Assembly (NCBI GenBank): GCA_022822325.1
Contig: JAJEBW010000027.1
Span: forward strand, 1 to 64,000
Source: Gemmatimonadota bacterium
GTDB lineage: Bacteria > Gemmatimonadota > Gemmatimonadetes > Longimicrobiales > Gaopeijiaceae
Length of the DNA: 64,000 nt
Direction: 5' to 3'
Shown: piece after piece, positions 25,495-33,811 of the stretch
Position numbering within the stretch: the stretch's first letter is position 1
Layout: every line of letters starts with the position of its first letter
Notes under the pieces: model-generated
Told to the model about the DNA's origin: nothing
What the model saw: the letters and a program-made list of their open reading frames with translations, nothing else
Databases searched by the model: none
Position numbers and translations under genes: made by a program

Positions 25495-26016
25495 TCACAC
25501 GATCGCCAGCTCGGTCGTGATCTCGATGCACCGGTGCAGGGTGCGGTAGACGGGACAGCGCATGGGGTGGAGCTCGAAGGCCCGCCGAATCGCCGCCGAA
25601 TCGCGTTTCTCGTCCCGGTCCGCGTCGCCCAGCCGGTCCGCCGCCCGCAGCTCGTACCTCACATGAATCGCCCGAATCACCAGCACACCCTCCTCCTTCC
25701 CCACCCTGCCGGTCACCTCGGCCACCAGCCTGCCCTCCGACGCCCCGATCCCGCGTGCCTCCAGCACGCCCCCGAAGGTGCCGACCAGTCAGCCTCCGGT
25801 CGCGGCGATCACATAGTCCAGGGTGGTCGTGGTTTCGGTCGCCACCCCCGCCACTCCGTAGTGCTCCGCGATGGCGCCGTGGACGCCGAAGGCAACGGGC
25901 TCGTCGTTGGCGGGAAGCCAGGCCAGGCGCAGCGGTCCGCGGATTCGTTCGATGCGCACATCGGACCGGTAGACCGAATCGTCCCCGACCGGATCGCCGT
26001 GAATCGTGTCGTTCAT
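25495..26016 (-). CDS. OsmC-family peroxidase-like protein with in-frame TGA (probable selenoprotein)
   Basis: 173 codons if the TGA at 25791-25789 is read through; a standard caller would split it into two. The protein has the OsmC/Ohr layout: beta-rich N-terminus, LDYVIAATGG, then the TGA (codon 76), then LVGTFGGVLEARG, and later the second redox cysteine (Cys154) in HPMRCPVYRTL. OsmC proteins have their peroxidatic cysteine exactly where the TGA lies, after the GG. The frame stays open and conserved on both sides, and a SECIS-type hairpin starts 19 bases later. The family reduces organic hydroperoxides with paired thiols; selenium would raise reactivity. OsmC-like selenoproteins are known in bacteria. 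selA/selB/selC are not in the window. A mutation or sequencing error is the alternative. Confidence 0.8.
25753..25769 (-). promoter_or_regulatory. candidate bacterial SECIS element
   Basis: On the minus strand, 19 bases after the in-frame TGA, GCGTGC and GCACGC form a perfect 6-bp stem with loop TGGAG. Distance and a G within the first two loop positions fit the known bacterial SECIS rule (SelB-binding stem-loop starting about 16-37 bases after UGA). The high GC background makes hairpins common, so it supports but does not prove selenocysteine insertion. Confidence 0.6.
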
Positions 26017-26107
26017 TGGATTTCCCTGGGTGGGCCGGTTTCCGCCGGTGAAATGGTCAAGGAGTTCGTCATCGCCCCTCGCCAGCTCTCCGCTTCGGGC
26101 AACCGGG

Positions 26108-26677
26108 TCAGGCGGCGGGCCAGAGCCACCCGAAGACGCCTGCGGTCAGCAGCGCGTAGAGCAGCCCGTCCAGCGAGTGCTTGAAGGCGACCCGGCAGGG
26201 CAACCCGAACCAGATCGCCTCCTGATAGCCGATGAAGCCATGCGCCAGGAAGGCGGCCGTGCCGGTGATCTGAAAGACCGCCAGGTACGCCGCGCCGGGC
26301 GCCAGCGCCACCGAGGCCAGGTACGCCACGAAGATGGCGATCACGAGGTGCAGCGCGAAGGACCTGACCAGCGACGGCCCCATCCGAATCACCGATTCCG
26401 GGTCGCGCACACGCACGATTCCCGCGGGTCCGGCCCGGGCCTTGTCCTGGTAGGCGGCCATCGTCTCCGGGTTCCGCTCTGCCGGAAAGAAGGGGAAGTA
26501 GTACATGCCGGGGCCGGCGGTTCCCTTGCGAACGCCCTCCATCAGCGCGTCCTCGTCGGTCGCCGGCGTCCAGTCGCTGCGGTGGTGAGGCAGAATCATC
26601 CAGACGGCGGCGCTCGCCACGAAGACGACCGCGGCGGAGATGAGAATCGGAAGCCAGAGGGTGAGGAGTCCGTCCAT
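26108..26677 (-). CDS. small integral membrane protein, family not recognised
   Basis: 189 residues with an N-terminal membrane helix (LLTLWLPILISAAVVFVASAAVW), a soluble segment of about 90 residues with HHRSDWTPATDEDALMEGVRKG and GMYYFPFFP, and then about three more helices (FALHLVIAIFVAYLASVALA, TGTAAFLAHGFIGYQEAIWFGL, LLYALLTAGVFGWLW). I cannot name the family. ATG 26677 has GAAGGAAG about 10 bases upstream. It lies 90 bases upstream of the OsmC gene on the same strand and may be co-transcribed with it, but nothing links their functions. Confidence 0.7.
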   Translation of the reverse strand: MDGLLTLWLPILISAAVVFVASAAVWMILPHHRSDWTPATDEDALMEGVRKGTAGPGMYYFPFFPAERNPETMAAYQDKARAGPAGIVRVRDPESVIRMGPSLVRSFALHLVIAIFVAYLASVALAPGAAYLAVFQITGTAAFLAHGFIGYQEAIWFGLPCRVAFKHSLDGLLYALLTAGVFGWLWPAA

Positions 26678-26858
26678 TGCCGTTGCGTCTTCCTTCGCCT
26701 GGAGTGACTTCGGGTTGGCGGCGCCGTTGCGCCTGCGAGCCGTGGCGAGCGCTGGCGCGCCCGCGAACGGCGGTCTGCCGGGATTGCGACCGTGCGTCCC
26801 GACCGCCGGGAGATCTCGCCCGCCCCAATCGCCGGAGGGCAGACGGACGACAGGAATG

Positions 26859-26864
26859 ATAGTA
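26859..26864 (-). promoter_or_regulatory. possible -10 element for the membrane protein gene
   Basis: TACTAT on the minus strand with TTGTTG 17 bases upstream, a fair sigma-70-like pair, about 180 bases before the start at 26677. It lies in the AT-richer patch of the divergent gap 26678-26937, which holds no gene. Confidence 0.25.
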
Positions 26865-26937
26865 TTGACAGTCCGCGCGGCCAACAAACACCCCCTGGAC
26901 CGGCCGCCACCCCACCGGCATGGCAAGGCGGCTGACG

Positions 26938-27810
26938 ATGGCCACGACCGCTCCGGCCCGGCACGCGTTCCGCACGGCGGCGACCGCCCCGACCCCGCGA
27001 CGCTCGCTCCGGCCCGGTCTCGCGGCGGCGATCCCCGCGATCCTGGCCGCCCTCATTGCCCCGGCTTTCACCCCCGCCCCCGCCTCCGCCCAGACCGACC
27101 CCCGCGTCCTCGAGATCATCGACGAGGTGGACCGCCTCATGCGGGGCGAGAGCAGCGCGGGCGTCATGCGCATGGAGATCGACACCGAACACTGGTCGCG
27201 GTCGCTCGAGCTGCGCGTCTGGTCGCTCGGCACCGAGCACTCCCTGGTCCGCGTCGAGTCCCCCCCGCGCGAGGCCGGGATGGCAACCCTGATGGTCGGC
27301 GGCGAGGTCTGGAACTACCTGCCCAATGTCGACCGCACCATCAAGCTGCCCCCCTCGATGATGCTCGGCTCGTGGATGGAATCCCACTTCACCAACGACG
27401 ACCTGGTCAAGGAAAGCCGGCTGATCGAGGACTACGACATCGTCATCTCCTACGAGGGGCCGCGCGCGGAGGAGGGCGGCGAGGAGCCCGGCGAGGGCGA
27501 AGCAATCTGGGAGTTCACCCTGACCCCGAAGCCGGAAGCCCCCGTGATCTGGGGACGGATCGTGCAGGAGGTCCGCCAGAGCGACCGGATGCCGCTGGTG
27601 GCGCGCTACTTCGACGAGGATGGAACGCTGGTGCGGACGATGCGCTTCTCGGACTTTCGCGTGCTTGGCGGGCGCACCCTTCCCACGCGGATGGTCATGG
27701 AACCGGCCGAAGAGGAGGAACGCACCGTGGTGACCTACCTGGAGCTGGATTTCGATGTGGGACTCGATGCCGGTTTCTTCAGCCTGCGGAATCTGCGGGC
27801 GCGGCGGTGA
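26938..27810 (+). CDS. LolA-like outer-membrane lipoprotein-sorting protein
   Basis: 290 residues with an Arg-rich start and hydrophobic signal (AAAIPAILAALIAPAFTPAPASAQ). The mature part matches the LolA-like (DUF4292-related) fold used as periplasmic lipid or lipoprotein carriers: DEVDRLMRGESSAGVMRMEI, LMVGGEVWNYLPNVDRTIKLPPSMM, SHFTNDDLVKES, LTPKPEAPVIWGRIV, and a C-terminal FDVGLDAGFFSLRNL. This exact type is usually encoded with FtsX-like permeases, as here. An acidic insert (EEGGEEPGEGE) sits in a loop. ATG 26938 has AAGG 9 bases upstream; ATG 26920 is also possible. First gene of a five-gene operon; its stop overlaps the next start (GTGA). Confidence 0.82.
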   Translation: MATTAPARHAFRTAATAPTPRRSLRPGLAAAIPAILAALIAPAFTPAPASAQTDPRVLEIIDEVDRLMRGESSAGVMRMEIDTEHWSRSLELRVWSLGTEHSLVRVESPPREAGMATLMVGGEVWNYLPNVDRTIKLPPSMMLGSWMESHFTNDDLVKESRLIEDYDIVISYEGPRAEEGGEEPGEGEAIWEFTLTPKPEAPVIWGRIVQEVRQSDRMPLVARYFDEDGTLVRTMRFSDFRVLGGRTLPTRMVMEPAEEEERTVVTYLELDFDVGLDAGFFSLRNLRARR

Positions 27811-29210
27811 GCGGGACCGGGGGGGCTCGGCGGCGGTCCGGATCGCGGGCATTGGGGGCGGGCAGAGGCGCCGGGCGAACGAACGACGGCGTGCGGGACG
27901 GGACCGTGAGGGACGCCTCGTCGGGAGCGGCGGCGAGGGCGGCGCGCAAAGGGTCCAATCGGATCTGGTGGCGGATCGCCTGGCGGAATCTCTGGCGCAA
28001 CCGGCGGCGCACGGTTCTGACCGCGGCGGCGCTCTCCTTCGGCTTCGTGGCGGCGGTGCTCATGATCGCCTTCATGGACGGCATGGTCGAGGAGATGGTC
28101 TCGAACGGGACCCGCGTGCTCACCGGACAGGTCCAGATTCACGCCGACGGCTACCGGCCCGAGCGCAGCATTCACGACACGATGGGCGGGCGCGAGGGCA
28201 TCGACGTCGCGGGCACGGTGGCGGCGATTCAGGGGGTGGAGGGGGTCGGCGGGGTCGCGCCGCGCGTCTACGGGGGGGGACTGGTCAGCTCCGGCGACGA
28301 GACGGCGGGGGCGGTGCTGATGGGACTCGACCCCGCGCGCGAGGAGGCGGTGAGCCGCTTCGGCGCGTCGCTGACCGAGGGACGGATGCCGTCGGGGCGG
28401 GGCGAAATCGCGATCGGAGCGGCGATGGCCGGGACGATCGGGGCGGGGCTGGGGGACGAGGTGGTGCTGGTGGCGCCCGCGGCGGACGGCTCGACCGGAA
28501 ACGATCTCTTCGCGGTGACGGGGATCTTCCGGTTGGGGATGGGCGGCTACGACGACAGCTACGCGCTCCTTGAGCTGGCCACCCTCCAGGAGCTCATGGC
28601 GCTCGATGCGGGACGAATCCACGAGGTCGCGATCTCGGTGACGCGCATTGGCGACTCCGATGCGGTGGCCGCGCGGGTGGCGGAGGCGGTGGGGGGCGGG
28701 GAGGCGGGGGGACTGGCGATCGAGCCCTGGTCGGTCTTTCTCGAGCAGCTCCACTTCATGACGAGCATGATGGGCGCGGCCAATGCGATCGTCGCGCTGA
28801 TGATCTTCGGGATGGCGATCTTCGGCGTGGCCAACACGATTCTTCTCGCCACCTTCGAGCGCCGCCGCGAGTTCGCGGTCGCCCGCGCGCTGGGAAGCTC
28901 GGGGCGCGCAATCGTCCGGATCGTCCTCTGCGAAGGGCTCTTTCTGGGACTGGTGTCGCTCGCCGGCGGAGCGGCGGTGGCGATCCCGGTCGTCGTCTTC
29001 TTTCATGAATTCCCCCTTGACCTGAGCGCCTTCGTGGGCACCTACGAGATGGTCGGTTCGGCGATGCGTCCCTACCTCACCGCCGAGTATTCCTGGGATG
29101 GACCGCTCGTCTCGGCGCTCGCCCTGGTCGGCACCGGGGTGGCTTCGGCGCTGTATCCGGCCTGGCGCGCCGTTCGCATCCCCCCCGCCGACGCGCTGGC
29201 CGGACGGTGA
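27807..29210 (+). CDS. ABC transporter permease, FtsX/MacB/LolE type (first of two)
   Basis: About 467 residues from the GTG overlapping the previous stop. After a Gly/Arg-rich N-terminus of about 50 residues comes the family start WRIAWRNLWRNRRRTVLTAA with a membrane helix, then a large periplasmic MacB-PCD-type domain (TGQVQIHADGYRPERSIHD, IGAAMAGTIGAGLGDEVVLV), then three helices in the FtsX domain (ANAIVALMIFGMAIFGVANTILL, RRREFAVARALGSS, LALVGTGVASALYPAWRAVRI). Works as a heterodimer with the next permease, powered by the ATPase encoded after it, to move lipid-linked substrate out of the inner membrane. Confidence 0.85.
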   Translation: MSGTGGARRRSGSRALGAGRGAGRTNDGVRDGTVRDASSGAAARAARKGSNRIWWRIAWRNLWRNRRRTVLTAAALSFGFVAAVLMIAFMDGMVEEMVSNGTRVLTGQVQIHADGYRPERSIHDTMGGREGIDVAGTVAAIQGVEGVGGVAPRVYGGGLVSSGDETAGAVLMGLDPAREEAVSRFGASLTEGRMPSGRGEIAIGAAMAGTIGAGLGDEVVLVAPAADGSTGNDLFAVTGIFRLGMGGYDDSYALLELATLQELMALDAGRIHEVAISVTRIGDSDAVAARVAEAVGGGEAGGLAIEPWSVFLEQLHFMTSMMGAANAIVALMIFGMAIFGVANTILLATFERRREFAVARALGSSGRAIVRIVLCEGLFLGLVSLAGGAAVAIPVVVFFHEFPLDLSAFVGTYEMVGSAMRPYLTAEYSWDGPLVSALALVGTGVASALYPAWRAVRIPPADALAGR

Positions 29211-30472
29211 CCCCGATGACCGCCCGTCCCGCCATTCTCTTCCGTCTGGCGCTGCGCAATCTGGGCCGCGAACTCCGCCGTTCCTCCCTGACCGCCGCCG
29301 CAATGGTCTGGGGACTGGCGCTCCTGATCGTCTCGCGCACCCTGTCGGATGGCGCGCACGAGGACTGGATCGATTCGGGGGTGCGCCTCGCGACCGGCCA
29401 CATTGTCTTCAACGCGCCCGGCCACCGCACCAGCGAGAGCCTCGAGGACCATCTGACCGGCGAGCAGACGGCGGCGGCGCTGGCGGCGGTGCGCGCGCTC
29501 GAGCTGCCCGAAGCGGCGCTCGCCTCGGTGCGGGTCTCGACGCGGGGATTGGCCTCCTCGCCCGACGGGGCGATCCCGGTCGCCATTCATGGTGTGGAGG
29601 CGGGGGCCGAACTCGCCTTCTCGCGGCTGGGCGCCGATGTCCTGGAGGGCCGCTATCTCGAGGCGGGGGACCGTCTTCACGCCTTCATCGGCCAAGCGCT
29701 TGCGCTGCGGCTGGGGCTGCGCACCGGATCGCGAATGGTGCTGACCGCGCAGTCGGCGGCGGGCGAGATCGAGGGGCAGCTTGTGCGCGTGGTGGGCACA
29801 TTCCGCACCGGTCTGGCCGAACTCGACGAGTCGGTCGTCCACATTCCCCTGCAGACGGCGCGCGAATGGCTCGGGGTCGAGGGCGCGACGACCATCTCCA
29901 CCCTTCTTCCCCACTCCTCCTTCACCGCCCGCGCCCTCGAAGAGCTCCGCGCGAGGGTGGCGCCGGGCGAGATCGAAATCACCCCCTGGGAGGAATCGAC
30001 CCCCGAGCTCCATTCGGCGGTCCGGCTCGACGACGGCGGCGACTGGGTCTTTCACCTGATTCTCTTTGCGATCGTGGCGATGGCCATTCTCACCGCGGTT
30101 TTCATGTCGGTGCTGAACCGCAAACGCGAGCTGGGACTGCTGCGCGCCCTGGGGCTGAGCGGACGCGAGACCGGCTGGGTCGTCTTTATCGAGGGATTGA
30201 TGCTCACCGCGGCCGCCGGACTGATCGGAATCGGCGTCGGCTTCGCTCTGGTCTGGATCTTCTTTCGCAACGGACTCGATCTCACCGGCCTGATGCCGCA
30301 GGACTTCACCTTCGGCGGCATCGTCTTCGATCCGGTCATGTATCCGGTCATCGAAGCGCGGCATCTCCTTCAGAGCCTCTTCTTTACGGCGGTGATCGGG
30401 ATCTCGGCGTCGATCTATCCGGCGTGGCAGGCGGCAGCCCTCGATCCGGCCGATTCGGTCAAGGTGGAATAG
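29207..30472 (+). CDS. ABC transporter permease, FtsX/MacB/LolC type (second of two)
   Basis: 421 residues, GTG start overlapping the previous stop (GTGA). Same plan as its partner: FRLALRNLGRELRRSSLTAAAMVWGLALLIV helix region, periplasmic domain (SGVRLATGHIVFNAPGHR, FIGQALALRLGLRTGSRMVL), then FHLILFAIVAMAILTAVF, RKRELGLLRALGLSGRETGWV and a C-terminal helix pair ending SIYPAWQAAALDPADSVKVE. The two permeases are paralogues of similar length, as in LolC/LolE pairs. Confidence 0.87.
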   Translation: MTPMTARPAILFRLALRNLGRELRRSSLTAAAMVWGLALLIVSRTLSDGAHEDWIDSGVRLATGHIVFNAPGHRTSESLEDHLTGEQTAAALAAVRALELPEAALASVRVSTRGLASSPDGAIPVAIHGVEAGAELAFSRLGADVLEGRYLEAGDRLHAFIGQALALRLGLRTGSRMVLTAQSAAGEIEGQLVRVVGTFRTGLAELDESVVHIPLQTAREWLGVEGATTISTLLPHSSFTARALEELRARVAPGEIEITPWEESTPELHSAVRLDDGGDWVFHLILFAIVAMAILTAVFMSVLNRKRELGLLRALGLSGRETGWVVFIEGLMLTAAAGLIGIGVGFALVWIFFRNGLDLTGLMPQDFTFGGIVFDPVMYPVIEARHLLQSLFFTAVIGISASIYPAWQAAALDPADSVKVE

Positions 30473-30532
30473 CCCCCAGTCGCCACCTTGAGAACCCAGC
30501 TTCACCCACCTGCGAGAAATGATGGTCGCCAG

Positions 30533-31273
30533 ATGAGCACGACCTCAACCCCCCGCCCGACCTCGACCTCGCCCCCGGCGGCGCCCGTCGCGGTGCGGAC
30601 GGAAGCGCTCTGGAAGATCTACCCGCAGGAACCGCAGCCGGTCGAGGCGGTGCGCGGCGTGGATCTCGTCGTGGAGCGCGGCGCCTTCCTTGCCATGGCG
30701 GGGCCGTCCGGTTCCGGCAAGACGACGGTGCTGAATCTGCTCGGCGGCCTCACGCGCGCGACCCGCGGCCGAATCCGGATCGAGGACCGCGAGATCACCG
30801 AACTCCCCGACCGCGAACTGGCCCGGGTGCGCATGCACCGAATCGGCTTCATCTTCCAGTCGTACAACCTGCTGCCGGTGCTGACCGCGCGCGAAAACGC
30901 CGAATTCACCCTGCTCCTGCAAGGGGTTTCGGCCGCCGAACGGAAGCGGCGCGTGCACGAGCTCTTCGCCGAAATCGGGCTGGAGGGGATGGAGAACCGC
31001 TTCCCGCCCAAGCTCTCGGGGGGGCAGCAGCAGCGGGTGGCGGTGGCGCGAGCCGTCCTGGGGAATCCGGCGCTCGTTCTGGCCGATGAACCGACCGCGA
31101 ATCTCGACTCGGCAACCGCCGAAGCGCTCCTGGATGTCATGCAGCGGCTGAACCGCACCATGGGCACCACATTTGTATTCTCCACGCACGATCCCCGGGT
31201 GATGGAGCGCGCCGAGAGGGTGATTCGACTGGTTGACGGCCGCATTGAGCGCGTGGATGTTCCGGGGGCCTGA
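30533..31273 (+). CDS. ABC transporter ATP-binding protein, LolD/MacB type
   Basis: 246 residues with all ABC motifs: Walker A GPSGSGKTT, Q-loop FIFQSYNLLP, signature LSGGQQQRVAVARA, Walker B LVLADEPTANLD, and the switch histidine in FSTHDPR. FQSYNLLPVLTARENAE is characteristic of the LolD/MacB subfamily, which drives mechanotransmission permeases rather than classical transport. ATG 30533 chosen; the frame extends to a TTG at 30488 with no better ribosome site. Energises the two permeases encoded just upstream. Confidence 0.92.
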   Translation: MSTTSTPRPTSTSPPAAPVAVRTEALWKIYPQEPQPVEAVRGVDLVVERGAFLAMAGPSGSGKTTVLNLLGGLTRATRGRIRIEDREITELPDRELARVRMHRIGFIFQSYNLLPVLTARENAEFTLLLQGVSAAERKRRVHELFAEIGLEGMENRFPPKLSGGQQQRVAVARAVLGNPALVLADEPTANLDSATAEALLDVMQRLNRTMGTTFVFSTHDPRVMERAERVIRLVDGRIERVDVPGA

Positions 31274-32492
31274 TGCCGGGTGGGTTGCGGGTCTGGCGGC
31301 GCTGGCCGGACTGGGGATCTTCGCTCCGGGATCCGGCCCCGCCCCCCTTGGCGGGCAGAGCGGCGGACCGACCGGCTACTACCTGAATCTCTGGACGCGC
31401 GCGGACGACAGCGTGCTGGGAGAGGGCGGCGGCTCGGGCTTCCAGCGCCTGCGGCTGATGTGGGGGCCGCGCAGGGGAGCGGTCGGCCTGGAGCTCGCCT
31501 ACGAACATGCCCTTGCGTTGCAGGAAGCGGGCGCTACCGGGGCGCAGCTTCTTGCGGGGGCGGCGGGAACCGCGGCCCGGGGCGATTGGCTCACACTCGG
31601 CGGCGATCTCGGAACGGGCGAGGGGGTGCGCTGGCGACACCGCGTCGACCGTCTCAATCTTCGCTTCGATCTGGGCCCGAATGCCGATCTCATCCTGGGA
31701 CGGCAGTCGATCTCCTGGGCGACCACCCTCTTCCTCACCCCCGCCGACCCCTTCGCCCCCTTCGACCCCGCCGACCCCTTTCGCGAGTACCGAGGCGGAG
31801 TTGACGCGGCCCGCCTGCGATATTACCTGGGTGCGTTCACGCAGCTTGAGGTGGTGGCGCGTCCGGCACGATTCGGGACGGGGGGCGAGACCACACTGAC
31901 GCTGGCGGCCCGCGCGACCACGAACCGGGCCGGGTGGGATCTGGGTGCATGGGCCGGGGCCGTGCACGACAGCTTCGGGGCCGCGCTCTCCGCGAGTGGA
32001 GCGGTGGGATTGTGGGCGCTGCGCGGCGAGATCGTTCTGCGGAGGCTGAATGGCGAGGGGGTGGTGCGGGGCGCGGTGGGGGCGGACCGGACGGTTGCGC
32101 TCGGCGGACGCGATCTCTATCTGGCGATCGAGTACCAACACGACGGATTCGGGGCCGCCTCGCCGGACGAGCTTCTGCGGGTGGCGACCGGCCGCGCCTA
32201 CCTCCAGGGCGAGCTTCAGGTGCCGGGCCGCGATGTGGGCGCCGTGCAACTCTCCTGGCCGGTGCACCCCCTCCTCTCCACAAGCGCTCTGGCGATGGGC
32301 AGCCTCCGCGACGGGTCGCTCCTGATCGGTCCCGGGATGAGCTATTCGGCAACCGAAAATGCCGCCTTCCGGGTGGGCGCCTTTGCCGGGACCGGCGCCG
32401 AGGCGGTGGTGGGGGACGGGGGGGTGGGGGCGGGATCGGAGTTCGGGTCGGTTCCGCTCTTCATCTATGCATCGGTCAACTTCTTCTTCTGA
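31257..32492 (+). CDS. predicted outer-membrane beta-barrel protein
   Basis: 411 residues. A weak signal (GWVAGLAALAGLGIFAPG) is followed by a long chain of alternating short beta strands with aromatic girdle residues, and the C-terminus ends VPLFIYASVNFFF, a typical BAM-recognised terminal strand. Features such as LNLRFDLGPNADLILGRQSI and SWATTLFLTPADPFAPFDP resemble barrel proteins of DUF1302 type, but I do not recognise the family with certainty. The start overlaps the ATPase gene by 17 bases. The position suggests it is the outer-membrane acceptor of the Lol-like operon. Confidence 0.7.
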   Translation: MFRGPDAGWVAGLAALAGLGIFAPGSGPAPLGGQSGGPTGYYLNLWTRADDSVLGEGGGSGFQRLRLMWGPRRGAVGLELAYEHALALQEAGATGAQLLAGAAGTAARGDWLTLGGDLGTGEGVRWRHRVDRLNLRFDLGPNADLILGRQSISWATTLFLTPADPFAPFDPADPFREYRGGVDAARLRYYLGAFTQLEVVARPARFGTGGETTLTLAARATTNRAGWDLGAWAGAVHDSFGAALSASGAVGLWALRGEIVLRRLNGEGVVRGAVGADRTVALGGRDLYLAIEYQHDGFGAASPDELLRVATGRAYLQGELQVPGRDVGAVQLSWPVHPLLSTSALAMGSLRDGSLLIGPGMSYSATENAAFRVGAFAGTGAEAVVGDGGVGAGSEFGSVPLFIYASVNFFF

Positions 32493-32500
32493 AGACGGCA

Positions 32501-33745
32501 TCAGGCCCGGGCACGGTCTTTGATTTGGGCGATCACCAGCTCCGCCGTCCGCCCCGCCACCCCCCGCTCCCGCTCCACCACCCCCCTTCCCCGCCGCCCC
32601 ACCTTCCGCGCGGCCTCCCGGTCCTCCAGCCATTCGCGGATCACCTTCATCGGACGGTCGCTCACCGCAATCCCCCCCACATCCACCAGCGCGCCAACGA
32701 TTTCGGCAAAGTTCTCATGATGCGGCCCGATCACGGCGGGCTTGCCCAGCGCAACGGCCTCGAGTGGATTGGAGCCGCCACGCGGAATCAGGCTGCGCCC
32801 GACAAAAACCGCATCGGCGATGGCGTAGGCGGTGGCGAGCTCGCCCAGGGTATCCAGCAGGAAAATTGCGCCATGCCCCGCCCCGTCCGGCCTGCTCCGC
32901 CGCGCGATTCCCGGGCGCAACCCGGCCACCTCCTCCCAGCGAGCCGGGTCGCGGGGGGCGATCAGGAGCTGGCAGCGGCCGGGCAATTCGTCGATCAGAG
33001 CCGTTTCCTCGCCCGGACCGGTCGAGCCCGCCACGATCAGCGGCCGCGATCGGTCGATCCCCAGATCGAGCGCCAACCTCTCCGCCGCCTGCGCATCGGG
33101 AATGGCGTGCGCCGCGTCCCACTTCAGGCTTCCCGTCACATGACACCGATCCCCGGGGACGCCCAGCCTCTCAAAGCGCGCCCGGTACCGCTCGCTCTGC
33201 GCCGCAACCAGCGCCAACCGCCGAAAACTCCGCCGCATCAGGGGATTCCACCGCGAATATCCGCGCAGGCTCCGCCCCGACATGCGCCCATTCACGACGC
33301 ACACCGGTATCTTGCGCCGAGCGCACGCCGCCAGGAAGTTCGGCCACAGCTCCAGCTCCGCCAGCACGACCAGATCCGGCCTCGCCAGTTCCAGAAAACG
33401 ATCCACCATCCAGGTGAAGTCAAGTGGGAAGCGCACGACTGCGCGGCGGTCTCCGTGGAGTTCACGGGCGCGGGCGAATCCCGTCTCGGTGCTCGCGCTG
33501 ACCACCAGATCGCCTTCCGCAATGGTTTCGGCCAGCGCCTCGACCAATGGCGCCAGGGCGTGCGTCTCGCCGACGCTGACCCCATGCACGAGGATCCGGG
33601 GTCCCCGGCCAGGGCGCGGCAACTGTCCGATTCGGCCATTGCGCGTACGAGCGTCGCTTCGCCATCTCCCCGTCCCGAGGCGTTCCCGCACCAGGTAGGC
33701 GGCGAATCCCGCGCCCAGAACCAGGTTGCGCAGATGTCCGATCAT
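32501..33745 (-). CDS. waaA: 3-deoxy-D-manno-octulosonic acid transferase WaaA (KdtA)
   Basis: GT30-family inner-membrane enzyme that adds Kdo to lipid A precursor. 414 residues with family marks: ILVHGVSVGETHALAPLVEAL, STETGFARA, FPLDFTWMVDRFLELARPDLVVLAELELWPNF, CVVNGRMSGRSLRGY, VTGSLKWD, LLIAPRDPARWEEV and GRSLIPRGGSNPLEA near the C-terminus. ATG 33745 is followed by the membrane anchor (LRNLVLGAGFAAYLV). It shows the cell makes Kdo-containing LPS. Divergent from the glycosyltransferase run, 66 bases apart, so a shared promoter region is likely; convergent with the Lol-like operon. Confidence 0.93.
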   Translation of the reverse strand: MIGHLRNLVLGAGFAAYLVRERLGTGRWRSDARTRNGRIGQLPRPGRGPRILVHGVSVGETHALAPLVEALAETIAEGDLVVSASTETGFARARELHGDRRAVVRFPLDFTWMVDRFLELARPDLVVLAELELWPNFLAACARRKIPVCVVNGRMSGRSLRGYSRWNPLMRRSFRRLALVAAQSERYRARFERLGVPGDRCHVTGSLKWDAAHAIPDAQAAERLALDLGIDRSRPLIVAGSTGPGEETALIDELPGRCQLLIAPRDPARWEEVAGLRPGIARRSRPDGAGHGAIFLLDTLGELATAYAIADAVFVGRSLIPRGGSNPLEAVALGKPAVIGPHHENFAEIVGALVDVGGIAVSDRPMKVIREWLEDREAARKVGRRGRGVVERERGVAGRTAELVIAQIKDRARA

Positions 33746-33811
33746 GGCGGTAACGCTAGCCCGGGTCTTTCAAACCAACAATGCTCCGCCGAACGGGCTA
33801 ACCTATGTGGC

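Noticed and set aside
25495..26016. OsmC gene as a pseudogene with a nonsense mutation
   Set aside because: The TGA falls exactly on the redox cysteine codon, sequence on both sides is conserved and a SECIS-like hairpin follows, so selenocysteine is more likely.
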